Assembly (NCBI RefSeq): GCF_009026825.1
Contig: NZ_CP045032.1
Span: forward strand, 1,984,001 to 2,048,000
Length of the DNA stretch: 64,000 nucleotides
Reading direction: 5' to 3'
DNA from: Corynebacterium urogenitale
GTDB taxonomy: Bacteria; Actinomycetota; Actinomycetes; Mycobacteriales; Mycobacteriaceae
The translations under genes and the position numbers were made by a program. Positions 8,544 to 18,512 of this stretch are shown here, one piece after another. The notes beneath the pieces were generated by a model. That model was given only the letters and a program-made list of their open reading frames with translations, did not search any database and had not been told where the DNA came from. Numbering within the stretch: the stretch's first letter is position 1; each line of letters opens with the position of its first letter.

Positions 8544-9655
8544 ACCGCGACCTCCACACCCGTAGACCCCAACGCATTTCTCCGCCGACGAACCGCAGCG
8601 ATCATCAACGGGGCGCCGATCACGGCCAGCACAATGGACATCTCAAGCTCGTTGGGTTGCAGGAGGAACCGCCCCACAATATCGGCCAGCAAAACCGCTG
8701 CGCCTCCCACGACCGCGGTGGGCAGAAGTAGCCTCGTCAGCGCAGGTCCGGTGAATGGGCGGAGTAGATGGGGGATCGCGAAACCGACGAAGGTCACCAC
8801 ACCTACCGTGGCAGTGGCGGTGCCAGCAAGGATGATCACTGCTGCGGCAGCCAGTAAACGTGCACGTACTGGTGAACCGCCAAGGGCCCTGGCCGCGTCC
8901 TCCCCCATCGCGAGCAGGTCGAGGGGTCGGGCAGCAGCCGCCGCGCACACCGCGCCGACGGCGAGGCCAATCGCCGCCATCACCACATCATCCATGCCGC
9001 GACCTGCCGTGGATCCCACCGTCCACCGGCGCATTCCTTCCAGTGTGTCGGATGAGTACAAACTCAAGAGGTTGGTCGCCGCTTGCAAAGCGAAAGTCAC
9101 ACCCACTCCGACGAGAACAAGCGTTAGCGGGTCGCGCGAGACACGGGAGATGAGCAGCACGATCACCGCAGCAATGAAAGCGCCAATCAGACCCATCAGT
9201 GCCCGCTGCCCGACTGTTGAGGCCCAGCCCACCGCCAATGCGGATGCGACAGCAAACCCGGCACCAGCGTTCACGCCGATGATGCCCGGATCAGCCAATG
9301 GATTGCGCGTCCAGCTCTGAGCGATCGCGCCTGCCATCGCTAAAGAAGCGCCAACAACCACCGCGAGCAGCGTGCGCGGAACACGCAGGTCCCAGATGAT
9401 GCCTGCCTGTTCCAGATCCACTCCAGCGCTCGCAGCACCAGGAGGGTTTTCCCCAGTTGATGCGGAGGGCCCTTGCAGAAGGATCGCGGTGACGTCGGCG
9501 AAATGGAGTCCTCGGGAACCCAGATAGAGGGAGGCGATCATCAAAGCTGCGAGGCACAACGACCCGACAACGGTCAGTACGGCAGTACGACGAACCCCCG
9601 CACCGCCCGTGAGTCGGGGTGAGGGGGTTGCAGAATCTCGTTCTTCCTTTAACAC
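8540..9655 (-). CDS. Ferric-siderophore ABC transporter permease (FecCD family), first subunit
   Basis: A 371-residue polytopic FecCD permease with DLRVPRTLLAVVVGASLAMAG, NPLADPGIIGVNAGAG and VGVVTFVGFAIPHLLRP, the same blocks as in its downstream partner. It carries an N-terminal cytoplasmic stretch of about 20 residues. The GTG at 9655 lies 12 nt after the stop of the lipoprotein gene. No strong Shine-Dalgarno precedes it, and AAAGGAAG lies just after it, so the true start could be slightly internal. It is the second gene of the iron importer operon. Confidence 0.9.
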   Translation of the reverse strand: MLKEERDSATPSPRLTGGAGVRRTAVLTVVGSLCLAALMIASLYLGSRGLHFADVTAILLQGPSASTGENPPGAASAGVDLEQAGIIWDLRVPRTLLAVVVGASLAMAGAIAQSWTRNPLADPGIIGVNAGAGFAVASALAVGWASTVGQRALMGLIGAFIAAVIVLLISRVSRDPLTLVLVGVGVTFALQAATNLLSLYSSDTLEGMRRWTVGSTAGRGMDDVVMAAIGLAVGAVCAAAAARPLDLLAMGEDAARALGGSPVRARLLAAAAVIILAGTATATVGVVTFVGFAIPHLLRPFTGPALTRLLLPTAVVGGAAVLLADIVGRFLLQPNELEMSIVLAVIGAPLMIAAVRRRRNALGSTGVEVAV

Positions 9656-9667
9656 AGAGTGCCGAGG

Positions 9668-10624
9668 TTAGATGGCTTCCGCGAACTTGTCGACCGCCCA
9701 TGGGATGGTCAGCGGGTTCGGCATGCTCATTGCGTTGCCAACGTTCTCTTCCAGCCAACGCACCTTGCCTTCGCGCACGATGTCCAGCTTGTTGAAGGTT
9801 GGATCCTTCTTCAGAGTTTCGGCGGCACCCTGGTAGTCCAGGACAAACAGGTAGTCAACATTGTTGAGGTCGCTGTAGTTTTCAGGCGCGATATCGCGGT
9901 AGAACTCGCCCTTATCGCCCTCCAGCTCCTGTGGAATCTCAAAGCCGAGGTTCTCGATGAACTGTCCGCGGCCGTCACCGGAGGTGTACAGGCCAATCTT
10001 GCCCTCGTATGGCATCACGATGGCAGCCTTCTTGCCCTTGAGTTCCTCATGGTTTGCCACGAAGTCATCGAAGGCCTTTTGCGTATCCTCGATCAGCTTT
10101 TCGCCTTCGTCGTCTTTGTCGACAGCGTCGGCGATCTGGGTGACCTGATCCTGCCACGGAATCTGCCAGTCCTGCGCGCCCTTGGGCTTCAGGGTGGTCG
10201 GAGCAATATCGTTGAGCGCCTTTTCTGCCTGCGCATCCACAGCAGAATTCACGGCGATGATCTTGTCTGGATCGGAGGCGGAGATCTTTTCGAGAATCTC
10301 AGAGGTGAAGCCAGTGCCGGTACCGTAGACCGTCTCTGGCTTGTTATCGCCAAGCTTGTCCTTGGCCCATGGCCCCACACCAGATTCGTCCACGTCGCCC
10401 TCTGCACCCCATGGGGCAACAAGAACCGGCTGAATGCCCAGCGCGAGGAGGGTATCAGCATCACCGAGTCCAACAGATGCGATGCGCTCGCTACCTGCGG
10501 CCTCGTTATCCGACGCCGCCTCATCGCCGCCACGGGCGCAACCGGTGAGCACCAAAGAGGATGCGGTGAGAACAGCGGCAGCCTTCATGGCTGCACGGCG
10601 GCTAAGGGAAAAGGATAGAGACAT
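9668..10624 (-). CDS. Ferric-siderophore-binding lipoprotein (FecB/FepB type)
   Basis: A 318-residue class III solute-binding protein. The signal peptide (residues 1-28) ends in the lipobox LTGC (Cys29), giving a lipid-anchored receptor on the outer face of the plasma membrane. A Ser-Arg-Arg pair at 8-10 might indicate Tat export. The mature part has the periplasmic-binding features IASVGLGDADTLLALGIQPV, VYGTGTG and DPDKIIAVNS, and ends in WLEENVGNAMSMPNPLTIPWAVDKF. The ATG at 10624 follows GAGGT. A DtxR-like box lies 144 nt upstream. First gene of the importer operon. Confidence 0.93.
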   Translation of the reverse strand: MSLSFSLSRRAAMKAAAVLTASSLVLTGCARGGDEAASDNEAAGSERIASVGLGDADTLLALGIQPVLVAPWGAEGDVDESGVGPWAKDKLGDNKPETVYGTGTGFTSEILEKISASDPDKIIAVNSAVDAQAEKALNDIAPTTLKPKGAQDWQIPWQDQVTQIADAVDKDDEGEKLIEDTQKAFDDFVANHEELKGKKAAIVMPYEGKIGLYTSGDGRGQFIENLGFEIPQELEGDKGEFYRDIAPENYSDLNNVDYLFVLDYQGAAETLKKDPTFNKLDIVREGKVRWLEENVGNAMSMPNPLTIPWAVDKFAEAI

Positions 10625-10767
10625 CTGGGTCTACCTCACGTCTGGGAAATTGGGAAAAGTGGCTCACGGCCTCGTGGCGTCGAATGGCCACAGGAACGCC
10701 ACGACGGCGACACGGTAGCGCCGCAAATCGAAACTAACCGGAGCCTTAATGACCGCACTAACCTTAG

Positions 10768-10786
10768 CAAGGTAAGCCTAACCACA
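10768..10786 (-). promoter_or_regulatory. DtxR-like iron box of the importer operon
   Basis: CAAGGTAAGCCTAACCACA matches about 16 of 19 positions of TWAGGTWAGSCTWACCTWA. It is the best placed box for iron repression of the lipoprotein-permease-ATPase operon and gives this island three DtxR-controlled units. Confidence 0.78.
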
Positions 10787-10853
10787 CAATAGGCAACCCT
10801 ATGTGGGCAAGGCAGGAGGTTACCCCCAGGTATGCAAACGTGTTCAAAAATGG

Positions 10854-10899
10854 AAAAACCCCAGTTCCAATCAACCTTTGCGGGGTGGGGAGCTGGGGT
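10854..10899 (-). terminator. Terminator of the S10 ribosomal operon
   Basis: CCCCAGTTCC (10859-10868) pairs with GGAGCTGGGG (10889-10898), one G-T pair. Read on the minus strand it ends in GGGGTTTTTCC. It lies 34 nt beyond the rpsQ stop. Confidence 0.85.
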
Positions 10900-10932
10900 G
10901 TTTCTACGTCCAGGAGGCCCTGGAGAGGGTTC

Positions 10933-11211
10933 TTAGCGAGCCTTCTCGATGACCTCGACGAGACGGAAGTGCTTGTCCTTGGACAGCGGACGGGTCTCCT
11001 CGATGCGGACGCGATCGCCGACACCGGCGGTCTCGTTCTCATCGTGAGCCTTCACGCGGGAGTTACGACGCATGATCTTGCCGTAGAGTGCGTGCTGCTT
11101 GCGGTCCTCGAGCTCGACGACGATGGTCTTGCTCATCTTGTCGGATACAACGTATCCGGAGCGAACCTTGCGGGCGCCCTTTTCCTTGTTAGTCACAGTT
11201 GCCTCGCTCAT
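10933..11211 (-). CDS. rpsQ: 30S ribosomal protein S17
   Basis: A 92-residue OB-fold protein with the family signature [10 protein letters not shown] and the KAHDEN...[14 protein letters not shown] block. It binds 16S rRNA early in 30S assembly. Last gene of the S10 operon here; the start overlaps the rpmC stop by 4 nt and a terminator follows the stop. The spc-type genes that follow rpsQ in many bacteria are absent; an iron importer operon comes next instead. Confidence 0.97.
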   Translation of the reverse strand: MSEATVTNKEKGARKVRSGYVVSDKMSKTIVVELEDRKQHALYGKIMRRNSRVKAHDENETAGVGDRVRIEETRPLSKDKHFRLVEVIEKAR

Positions 11212-11441
11212 GCTGCGTCACCACCTGGGTTGGTGGACAGGCCGAGCTCGCGCTCGCGCAGGACGGTGTAGATGCGGGCGATGTCGCGCTTGACAACACC
11301 CAGACGACGGTTGTTGGACAGCTGGCCGGTAGCCATCTGGAAGCGAAGGTTGAACAGTTCTTCCTTTGCCTCGCGGAGACGAGTGGTCAGCTCTTCATTG
11401 TTGAGCTCGCGGAGCTCGTGGGCCGGGGTTCCGGTAGCCAT
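11208..11441 (-). CDS. rpmC: 50S ribosomal protein L29
   Basis: A 77-residue protein of two long helices with the signature [19 protein letters not shown]. It sits at the peptide exit tunnel on 23S rRNA. The ATG shares one base with the rplP stop (TAATG) and the stop overlaps rpsQ, so synthesis is coupled. The C-terminal tail (STNPGGDAA) is slightly longer than in enterobacteria, as usual in Actinobacteria. Confidence 0.97.
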   Translation of the reverse strand: MATGTPAHELRELNNEELTTRLREAKEELFNLRFQMATGQLSNNRRLGVVKRDIARIYTVLRERELGLSTNPGGDAA

Positions 11442-11857
11442 TAGAACTGATCCTCCTTCTTAACGATGCGAACCTTGCATGGAAGCTTGTTGCCGGCACG
11501 GCGGAGTGCCTCCAGAGCCTGCTCCTCGGTCGGGTAGGACACCTCGAACAGGATGCGGCCTGGCTTGACGTTAGCAACCCACTTCTCCACTGGGCCCTTA
11601 CCGGAACCCATACGAACGCCAAGCGGCTTCTGGGTCAGAGGACGATCAGGGAAGATGTTGATCCAGACCTTACCGCCACGCTTGAGGTGACGGTTGATCG
11701 CGATACGAGCGGACTCGATTTGGCGGTTGGTCACGTAGGTTGGCTCCAGGGCCTGCAGGCCGTAGTCGCCGAACGTCACGCGGTTGCCACCCTTGGACAC
11801 GCCCGAGCGGTGTGGGCGGTGCTGGCGACGGTACTTAACGCGCTTCGGGATAAGCAT
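11441..11857 (-). CDS. rplP: 50S ribosomal protein L16
   Basis: A 138-residue protein, full length for the family, with the N-terminal [14 protein letters not shown] block and the RMGSGKG signature near residue 81. It organises the A-site/peptidyl-transferase region of 23S rRNA. Five nucleotides separate it from the rpsC stop. Confidence 0.97.
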   Translation of the reverse strand: MLIPKRVKYRRQHRPHRSGVSKGGNRVTFGDYGLQALEPTYVTNRQIESARIAINRHLKRGGKVWINIFPDRPLTQKPLGVRMGSGKGPVEKWVANVKPGRILFEVSYPTEEQALEALRRAGNKLPCKVRIVKKEDQF

Positions 11858-11862
11858 GTTTC

Positions 11863-12609
11863 TTAGCCCTCCTGCTTCTGCTCTGCGCGCTGGCGACGTG
11901 CACCACCGCGACGTGGACGCTCACGGCGAGAACCGCGGGATGGACGCTCATCGCGGGCGTTCATCAGGGACTCGCGACGGCCAGCGACAACGTCACCCTT
12001 GTAGATCCACACCTTCACGCCAATGCGGCCGAAGGTGGTGTGAGCCTCGTAGGTGCCGTAGTCGATCTCGGCGCGGAGGGTGTGCAGCGGAACGCGACCC
12101 TCGTGGTAGCGCTCGGTGCGGCCCATCTCTGCACCGCCGAGACGGCCTGAGCAAACGACCTTGATGCCCTTGACCTGTGGCTGACGCATTGCACCCTGGA
12201 TCGCCTTGCGCATAGCACGGCGGAATGCCACACGGTTGGTCAGCTGCTCAGCGATGGACTGGGCCACCAGCTGTGCATTGGCATCGATGTTCTTGACTTC
12301 GAGAATGTTCAGCTGAACCTGCTTGCCGGTGAGCTTCTCCAGCTGGCCGCGGATGCGATCAGCCTCGGAGCCACGACGACCGATCACGATGCCCGGGCGG
12401 GCGGTGTGAATGTCCACGCGGACGCGGTCGTGGGTGCGCTCGATGACAACGTCGGCGATGCCGGCGCGGTCAAGACCCTTGGACAGGAAGTCGCGGATCT
12501 TGATGTCCTCGGCGAGGTAGTCAGCGTACTGCTTGTCGGCGTACCAGCGTGAGCGCCACTCGGAGGTGATACCCAAGCGGAGGCCGTGCGGGTGAATCTT
12601 CTGGCCCAC
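11863..12609 (-). CDS. rpsC: 30S ribosomal protein S3
   Basis: A 248-residue protein. A type II KH domain occupies about residues 40-110, with the GxxG loop in [12 protein letters not shown]; the S3 C-terminal domain follows, and then a strongly basic Arg-rich tail of about 35 residues. It lines the mRNA entry channel. The ATG shares one base with the rplV stop. Confidence 0.97.
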   Translation of the reverse strand: MGQKIHPHGLRLGITSEWRSRWYADKQYADYLAEDIKIRDFLSKGLDRAGIADVVIERTHDRVRVDIHTARPGIVIGRRGSEADRIRGQLEKLTGKQVQLNILEVKNIDANAQLVAQSIAEQLTNRVAFRRAMRKAIQGAMRQPQVKGIKVVCSGRLGGAEMGRTERYHEGRVPLHTLRAEIDYGTYEAHTTFGRIGVKVWIYKGDVVAGRRESLMNARDERPSRGSRRERPRRGGARRQRAEQKQEG

Positions 12610-12971
12610 TACTGAGCACTTCCCTTCTGGCTCTCGACGACCACGGTGATGTGGCTGGTGCGCTTACGGACGTGGAAAGCACGACCCTGAGCGCGCGGAC
12701 GGAAACGACGCATGGTTGGGCCCTCGTCAGCGAATGCCTCGGAGACAACCAGGGTGCGTGGATCCAGACCGAAGTTGTTCTCGGCGTTTGCTGCTGCGGA
12801 TGCAACAACCTTGGCGACTGGCTCAGAAGCAGCCTGTGGGGCGTACTTCAGGATTGCCAGGGCGTCCTCCACAGACTTGCCACGGATCGTGTCGATCACG
12901 CGACGTGCCTTCATTGGAGTGACGCGCACGAAACGCGCGGTAGCGCGTGCGGTGTTCACGGTCTCACTCAT
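12609..12971 (-). CDS. rplV: 50S ribosomal protein L22
   Basis: A 120-residue protein with the [18 protein letters not shown] start and the extended hairpin loop that reaches into the exit tunnel (AEANNFGLDP-type region followed by [18 protein letters not shown]). No deletion or duplication of the kind linked to macrolide resistance is seen in the loop. Two nucleotides separate it from the rpsS stop. Confidence 0.97.
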   Translation of the reverse strand: MSETVNTARATARFVRVTPMKARRVIDTIRGKSVEDALAILKYAPQAASEPVAKVVASAAANAENNFGLDPRTLVVSEAFADEGPTMRRFRPRAQGRAFHVRKRTSHITVVVESQKGSAQ

Positions 12972-12973
12972 AT

Positions 12974-13252
12974 CTATCGACGACCCTTCTTGTCGTCCTT
13001 GACGTGACCCTTAAAGGTCTTAGTCGGGGCGAATTCGCCCAGCTTGTGGCCAACCATCGAGTCATCGATGAACACTGGCACGTGCTTGCGACCGTCGTGG
13101 ACGGCGAAGGTGTGACCAATGAAATCGGGCAGGATGGTGGAACGGCGGGACCAGGTCTTGATGACCTGCTTGGTGCCCTTTTCGTTCTGAGCGTCCACCT
13201 TCGCGAGGAGGTGTTCGTCGACGAATGGGCCCTTCCTGAGGCTGCGTGGCAT
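12974..13252 (-). CDS. rpsS: 30S ribosomal protein S19
   Basis: A 92-residue protein with [16 protein letters not shown] at the N-terminus and the family block [16 protein letters not shown]. It sits in the 30S head near the A site. Sixteen nucleotides separate it from rplB. Confidence 0.97.
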   Translation of the reverse strand: MPRSLRKGPFVDEHLLAKVDAQNEKGTKQVIKTWSRRSTILPDFIGHTFAVHDGRKHVPVFIDDSMVGHKLGEFAPTKTFKGHVKDDKKGRR

Positions 13253-13268
13253 CCTCTACTACCTCCTC

Positions 13269-14111
13269 TTAGCGCTTCTTGTTCTTGTTGCTGCGACGGC
13301 GACGGACGATCAGCTTGTCGCTTGGACGGTTTGGCTTACGGGTGCGGCCCTCAGGCTGTCCCCATGGGGACACTGGGTGGCGACCACCGGAAGTCTTACC
13401 TTCACCACCACCGTGTGGGTGATCAACTGGGTTCATCACAACACCACGGACGGTTGGGCGTACGCCCTTCCAGCGCATACGGCCGGCCTTGCCCCAGCGG
13501 ATATTGATCTGGTCGGCGTTGCCGACCTCACCCACCGTTGCACGGCAGCGGATGTCCACGCGGCGGATTTCGGAGGACGGCATACGCAGGATTGCGTACT
13601 TGCCTTCCTTACCCAGCAGCTGGATGGAGGAGCCTGCGGAACGGGCCAGCTTAGCGCCGCCGCCTGGCTTCAGCTCCACTGCGTGGATGGTGGTACCGGT
13701 TGGGATGTTACGCAGTGGCAGGTTGTTGCCAACCTTGATGTCTGCGTTCGCGCCGGATTCCAGGATTGCGCCCTGCTTCAGGTTGCGTGGAGCGATGATG
13801 TAACGTTTCTCGCCATCGAAGTAGTGCAGCAGTGCGATGTTAGCGGTGCGGTTCGGGTCGTACTCGATGTGAGCAACCTTTGCCAGCACGCCGTCCTTGT
13901 CGTTACGACGGAAGTCGATGACGCGGTAACGGCGCTTGTGTCCGCCGCCCTTGTGGCGGGTGGTGATGTGGCCGTGAACGTTACGGCCGCCGGTCTTCGT
14001 CAGCGGGCGCAGCAGGCTCTTCTCCGGGGTGGAACGAGTGATTTCCTCGAACTGGGAGACGGAGCTCTGGCGGCGACCCGGCGTAGTCGGCTTGTACTTG
14101 CGAATAGCCAT
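13269..14111 (-). CDS. rplB: 50S ribosomal protein L2
   Basis: A 280-residue protein, full length. The [14 protein letters not shown] loop near residue 225 contains the His implicated in peptidyl-transferase centre function. An RNA-binding OB fold and SH3-like barrel precede it, and the tail is basic. Thirty-seven nucleotides separate it from rplW. Confidence 0.98.
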   Translation of the reverse strand: MAIRKYKPTTPGRRQSSVSQFEEITRSTPEKSLLRPLTKTGGRNVHGHITTRHKGGGHKRRYRVIDFRRNDKDGVLAKVAHIEYDPNRTANIALLHYFDGEKRYIIAPRNLKQGAILESGANADIKVGNNLPLRNIPTGTTIHAVELKPGGGAKLARSAGSSIQLLGKEGKYAILRMPSSEIRRVDIRCRATVGEVGNADQINIRWGKAGRMRWKGVRPTVRGVVMNPVDHPHGGGEGKTSGGRHPVSPWGQPEGRTRKPNRPSDKLIVRRRRSNKNKKR

Positions 14112-14148
14112 ACTTTTGCTTCCTCTTTACCTTTCGGCTTCCGGGCCC

Positions 14149-14451
14149 TTAAGCCTGTGCACCGAAGATGTCGATCGGATCGCTGCCGGCGACCAGGGTC
14201 ACCATGGCGCGCTTGGTTGCCTTGCGACGGCCGTAACCGGTACGGGTGCGCTTGCGCTTACCCTCGCGGTTAGCGGTGTTCACGGAGGCGACCTTCACAC
14301 CGAAGATCTGCTCGACGGCAATCTTGATTTGGGTCTTGTTGGAATTTGGATTCACCAGGAACGTGTAGACGTTCTGCTCCATCAGGCCGTAAGACTTCTC
14401 AGACACGACCGGAGCGATGATGATATCGCGAGGATCGGCAATAGTGCTCAT
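14149..14451 (-). CDS. rplW: 50S ribosomal protein L23
   Basis: A 100-residue protein with [22 protein letters not shown] and the [18 protein letters not shown] block. It is the tunnel-exit protein that docks SRP and trigger factor. The ATG overlaps the rplD stop by one base. Confidence 0.97.
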   Translation of the reverse strand: MSTIADPRDIIIAPVVSEKSYGLMEQNVYTFLVNPNSNKTQIKIAVEQIFGVKVASVNTANREGKRKRTRTGYGRRKATKRAMVTLVAGSDPIDIFGAQA

Positions 14452-15113
14452 TACTTAGCCTCCTCCTTGGTCTTCTGAGCTGGATCAGCAGCGGTGATGA
14501 AAGCGTTTAGTGCCTCCACGGAGAACACAACGTCGTCTGCATTCAGAACGTCGTAGGTGTTCAGCTGGTCGTTGACCAGGATGTGGACGTTTGGCAGGTT
14601 GCGCACGGACTTGAAGGACGTGACGTCCTCGCGGGTCAGAACAACCAGAACGGACTTGCGGTCGGTCAGGCGCTCTAGGAATGCGCGTGCGGACTTGGTA
14701 GATGGAACCTGTCCTGCAACCAGCTCCTCCACAACGTGGATGCGGGAGTGGCGTGCGCGGTCGGTGAGGGCGCCACGCAGAGCGGCAGCCTTCATCTTCT
14801 TAGGAGTGCGCTGGGAGTAGTCGCGTGGCTGTGGGCCGTGAACCGTGCCACCACCGGTGAAGTGTGGTGCGCGGATGGAACCCTGGCGAGCACGACCGGT
14901 GCCCTTCTGGCGGAATGGCTTACGGCCACCACCGCGAACATCGCCGCGGGTCTTGGTGGCGTGAGTGCCCTGGCGCTTAGCTGCAAGCTGAGCGGTGACA
15001 ACCTGGTGCATGAGAGCGATGGATGCCTCTGCATCGAAGATGGAGGCAGGCAGCTCTACGGTGCCGTTGGTCTTACCGTCAGCGGTGTGGACATCAAGCT
15101 TCAGATTGCTCAT
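14451..15113 (-). CDS. rplD: 50S ribosomal protein L4
   Basis: A 220-residue protein. The basic extended loop ([20 protein letters not shown]) that enters the exit tunnel is intact. In Escherichia coli L4 represses the S10 operon; no such leader element could be recognised here. The ATG overlaps the rplC stop by 4 nt. Confidence 0.97.
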   Translation of the reverse strand: MSNLKLDVHTADGKTNGTVELPASIFDAEASIALMHQVVTAQLAAKRQGTHATKTRGDVRGGGRKPFRQKGTGRARQGSIRAPHFTGGGTVHGPQPRDYSQRTPKKMKAAALRGALTDRARHSRIHVVEELVAGQVPSTKSARAFLERLTDRKSVLVVLTREDVTSFKSVRNLPNVHILVNDQLNTYDVLNADDVVFSVEALNAFITAADPAQKTKEEAK

Positions 15114-15766
15114 GCGTGTGCACCGCCCTTCACTGCGGTCTTAACGACGACGAGGCCGCCGTTGTTGCCTGGAACTGCGCCCTTGATGAGCAGCAGGTTG
15201 GACTCGGTATCGACCTTGGCAACCTTCAGGTTCTGGGTGGTGATGCGATCGTTACCCATACGACCTGCCATGCGCTTGCCCTTGAAGACGCGTCCCGGAG
15301 TAGCACATGCACCGATGCCACCGACGCGGCGGTGAGCAGCCTGGTTACCGTGTGCAGCACCCTGGCCGGCAAAACCCCAACGCTTCATAGCGCCAGCGTA
15401 GCCCTTGCCCTTAGAGGTGCCGGTGACGTCGACGAACTTCACTTCGTTGAACAGCTCAACGGTGATGTCCTGGCCGATTTCGTAGCCGGATGCGTCATCG
15501 ACGCGAATCTCGGCGACATGGCGGCGTGGGGTCACGCCAGCCTTCTTGAAGTGACCAGCCTGTGGCTTGTTGACCTTGCGTGGGTCAATCTCGCCGTAGG
15601 CGATCTGGACGGCTTCGTAGCCGTCGGTTTCCTTGGTGCGAACCTGGGTAACAACGCACGGCCCAGCCTCAACGACGGTAACCGGCACAACGCGGTTGTC
15701 CTCGTCGAAGATCTGGGTCATGCCGAGCTTCTTGCCCAGGATGCCCTTGATCTCGTTTTCACTCAT
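15110..15766 (-). CDS. rplC: 50S ribosomal protein L3
   Basis: A 218-residue protein with [14 protein letters not shown] at the start and the [15 protein letters not shown] loop that approaches the peptidyl-transferase centre. Sixty-one nucleotides separate it from rpsJ, the widest gap inside the operon. Confidence 0.97.
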   Translation of the reverse strand: MSENEIKGILGKKLGMTQIFDEDNRVVPVTVVEAGPCVVTQVRTKETDGYEAVQIAYGEIDPRKVNKPQAGHFKKAGVTPRRHVAEIRVDDASGYEIGQDITVELFNEVKFVDVTGTSKGKGYAGAMKRWGFAGQGAAHGNQAAHRRVGGIGACATPGRVFKGKRMAGRMGNDRITTQNLKVAKVDTESNLLLIKGAVPGNNGGLVVVKTAVKGGAHA

Positions 15767-15827
15767 TAATTTTCTCCGCTGCCTAAAGTTCAGTTGGCTT
15801 TCGAGGAACGCTTAGATTGTCCCGTGC

Positions 15828-16133
15828 TTACTGAATGTTGACGTCGACGCTGGCCGGAAGATCGATGCGCATGAGAGCGTCAACGGTCTTCGGGGTTGGG
15901 TCGAGAATGTCGATCAGACGCTTGTGGGTACGCATCTCGAAGTGCTCGCGCGAATCCTTGTACTTGTGCGGCGAACGGATGACGCAGTACACGTTCTTTT
16001 CGGTTGGCAAAGGCACCGGGCCAACGACGCGAGCACCAGTGCTGGTGACTCGCTCGACAATCTTCTTGGCAGAAGCGTCGATGGCCTCGTGATCATAGGC
16101 CTTGAGCCTGATGCGGATCTTTTGTCCCGCCAC
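15828..16133 (-). CDS. rpsJ: 30S ribosomal protein S10 (NusE)
   Basis: A 101-residue protein with the signature [23 protein letters not shown]. It is a 30S head protein and also the NusE partner of NusG in transcription-translation coupling. The GTG start follows GAGGA. First gene of an eleven-gene minus-strand operon ending at rpsQ. Confidence 0.98.
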   Translation of the reverse strand: MAGQKIRIRLKAYDHEAIDASAKKIVERVTSTGARVVGPVPLPTEKNVYCVIRSPHKYKDSREHFEMRTHKRLIDILDPTPKTVDALMRIDLPASVDVNIQ

Positions 16134-16727
16134 GCTTGTCCTCTTCCTCAGCGCTTCAGCCGGAGTTGATCCTGCTGGCTGTCGCGCTTCTCATATTTGT
16201 CTCAACGCTGTCCGGCCGTGGGGCCTGGTCCAGTCGCCAGTTACGCTTATGTCTTTACTTTTCCTGACGTGCCGTGTGGTGGATACACCGCAAATGATCT
16301 ACACGGAAGAAGTAAATCCAAGGGAATTTCTCGTTATCACAGTGCTTTCGCACTCTGATTCGTATTCAATTCCACGCTGGAAGGGACGAGCACCCCCACT
16401 GCTATCGGTGGCGATGTCCGCAAGCCTTCGCTTACTGCCGCTGTTCATTTACCATGTCCCACTCCGGCACCCGCAGTCGGGCGTGTCGCCCACAATGACT
16501 ACAGTTACCGCACAGCAAAGCTTCCCTCACCCTGTTGGAGTGACGGTCTTTACTGACGATGGATCATGCTCACTTCACCATCGGTGCCTTCTCGGAGACT
16601 ATCGTCGGGCAGTTCCTTGTGGGCTTACCTGAACTAGTTGGTCCTCATGCGCCGTGTTAAAGCAACGTTGCATAGTAAACCACAGTTCAGCGGTTACGTC
16701 AAAATTCTTTTCAAGGCTTCGGTTAGC
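16134..16727. other. S10 operon leader/promoter region, no gene recognised
   Basis: The 594-bp gap must contain the minus-strand promoter and leader of rpsJ and possibly the promoter of the J-domain gene on the plus strand. Reading frames here are short and without family signal. A weak -10-like TTAGCAT lies at 16723-16729, just before the J-domain gene. Confidence 0.5.
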
Positions 16728-17129
16728 ATGGGTGTCGTGAGTGATTTTCGACATGACCCCGAGTACGTAGCCCGCCGGCGGCAGATCATTCGGGACAACC
16801 ATCCCGATCGCGGCGGCTCCGATGAAGCGTTAATCCGCGCTCTTCGTGACCTTGATGAGCACTGGTCGCGACGAAGCTCACGGCGCGCCCAATTCGAGGA
16901 AGCTCTACCCTCCTTTGTGCCCGACGATATTGCTCGGCAAGCTTATGAACGTGCGGAGCGTTATGTCGATATTCTTCAGCGGGGCGCTGAAAGCATTAGG
17001 CGCCGTGGCGAAAAACTCACCAATTCATCCGACCTTCCAAAAAATATTGCACACCGGGCGGGTCGAGTAGCTGGCGCTGCTCGTAATTCAGTTGAAGATA
17101 TCGCAATACGTATTAAGAGGAAGCGCTAA
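16728..17129 (+). CDS. Small orphan J-domain-like protein
   Basis: From ATG 16728 the protein is 133 residues. Residues 10-50 read as helices II-III of a J domain with the loop motif HPD at 25-27 (NHPDRGGSDEALIRALRDLDEHW). Helix I is missing or minimal. The rest is charged and helical, ends in a basic RIKRKR tail, and has no Gly/Phe or zinc-finger region. J-domain proteins stimulate DnaK-type ATPase through HPD; whether this one does is inference. GTG 16737, with TAGCAT about 8 nt upstream, is an alternative, possibly leaderless start; the longer frame from 16638 has no support. It is a lone plus-strand gene between the S10 and str operons. Confidence 0.72.
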   Translation: MGVVSDFRHDPEYVARRRQIIRDNHPDRGGSDEALIRALRDLDEHWSRRSSRRAQFEEALPSFVPDDIARQAYERAERYVDILQRGAESIRRRGEKLTNSSDLPKNIAHRAGRVAGAARNSVEDIAIRIKRKR

Positions 17130-17226
17130 GTCGCGTCGTCGCGCAGTAGATCAGTACACCGCATCACTGTCGGCTCAGTTCCCTGGCGCTGCTATTTATC
17201 CTGGTCTTTATCTCAGGTCTCACAGC

Positions 17227-17263
17227 AAAAGCGGGATACCCCGTTAGGAGTATCCCGCTTCTT
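17227..17263. terminator. Bidirectional terminator between J-domain gene and tuf
   Basis: AAAAGCGGGATAC and GTATCCCGCTTCTT form a 10-bp stem with a 10-nt loop and A/T tracts on both sides. It can end the plus-strand J-domain transcript and the minus-strand tuf transcript. Confidence 0.85.
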
Positions 17264-17321
17264 ATTGCGGATGCTCAATAATTAAGCATCAGTGCCTCTT
17301 CGGCTCGCAGTAATCAGATGA

Positions 17322-18512
17322 TTACTTGTTGATCTTGGTCACACGACCAGCGCCAACGGTGCGGCCACCCTCGCGGATAGCGAAGCGCAGGCCCTCGTCC
17401 ATAGCGACTGGCTGGATCAGGGTGACAGACATATCAACGTTGTCGCCTGGCATAACCATGTCGGTGCCCTCTGGCAGCTTCACAACACCGGTAACGTCGG
17501 TGGTGCGGAAGTAGAACTGTGGGCGGTAGTTGTCGAAGAATGGGGTGTGGCGGCCACCCTCGTCCTTGGACAGGATGTAGACGGAGCCCTCGAACTCGGT
17601 GTGAGGGGTGTACTCGCCTGGCTTAGCCACGATCTGGCCACGCTCGACGTCCTCGCGCTTCAGGCCACGAAGCAGCAGTGCAGCGTTGTCGCCGGCCTCA
17701 GCGGTGTCCAGCAGCTTGTTGAACATCTCGATGGAGGTAACGGTGGTCTTCTGGGACTTCTCGCGGATACCCAGGATCTCGACCTCGTCGTTCAGGTTCA
17801 GAACGCCACGCTCAACACGGCCGGTGACAACGGTACCGCGGCCGGTGATGGTGAAGATGTCCTCGATTGGCATCAGGAACGGACGATCGGTCTCGCGAAC
17901 TGGGTCTGGGATGGACTCATCGCAGGCCTTCATGAGCTCAACGATCTTCTCGGTCCACTCAGCGTCACCCTCGAGAGCCTTCAGAGCGGAGATGTGAACG
18001 ACAGGAGCTTCCTCATCGTAGTCCTGCTCGGCCAGCAGCTCGCGGACCTCCATCTCGACGAGCTCGAGGAGCTCCTCGTCATCAACCATGTCGCACTTGT
18101 TCAGAGCAACGAGGATGTATGGAACGCCAACCTGGCGAGCCAGCAGAACGTGTTCGCGGGTCTGTGGCATTGGGCCGTCAGTAGCAGCAACCACGAGGAT
18201 TGCGCCGTCCATCTGAGCAGCGCCGGTGATCATGTTCTTGATGTAGTCGGCGTGACCTGGGGCGTCCACGTGTGCGTAGTGGCGCTTCTCGGTCTCGTAC
18301 TCCACGTGGGAGATGTTGATGGTGATGCCGCGCTCGCGCTCTTCCGGTGCCTTGTCGATGGCATCGAATGCGAAGGACTCGTTGACGTCCGGGTAGGTGT
18401 CAGCCAGAACCTTGGTGATGGCAGCAGTCGTGGTGGTCTTGCCGTGGTCGACGTGACCGATGGTGCCGATGTTAACGTGCGGCTTAGTACGCTCGAACTT
18501 AGCCTTCGCCAC
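17322..18512 (-). CDS. tuf: Translation elongation factor Tu
   Basis: A 396-residue GTPase that delivers aminoacyl-tRNA. G-motifs are GHVDHGKT (G1), DAPGHADY (G3), NKCDM (G4) and SALKA (G5); domains 2 and 3 are complete. The G3 motif is DAPGH rather than the common DCPGH. It is separated from fusA by about 460 bp, so it probably has its own promoter in addition to any read-through from the str operon. Confidence 0.98.
   Translation of the reverse strand: MAKAKFERTKPHVNIGTIGHVDHGKTTTTAAITKVLADTYPDVNESFAFDAIDKAPEERERGITINISHVEYETEKRHYAHVDAPGHADYIKNMITGAAQMDGAILVVAATDGPMPQTREHVLLARQVGVPYILVALNKCDMVDDEELLELVEMEVRELLAEQDYDEEAPVVHISALKALEGDAEWTEKIVELMKACDESIPDPVRETDRPFLMPIEDIFTITGRGTVVTGRVERGVLNLNDEVEILGIREKSQKTTVTSIEMFNKLLDTAEAGDNAALLLRGLKREDVERGQIVAKPGEYTPHTEFEGSVYILSKDEGGRHTPFFDNYRPQFYFRTTDVTGVVKLPEGTDMVMPGDNVDMSVTLIQPVAMDEGLRFAIREGGRTVGAGRVTKINK

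Larger units (their letters stand above)
10625..10932. other. Intergenic region between importer operon and rpsQ
   Basis: This 308-bp stretch holds the 5' leader and DtxR box of the siderophore-binding lipoprotein gene and, at the other end, the terminator of the S10 operon. No further open frame is convincing. Confidence 0.7.
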
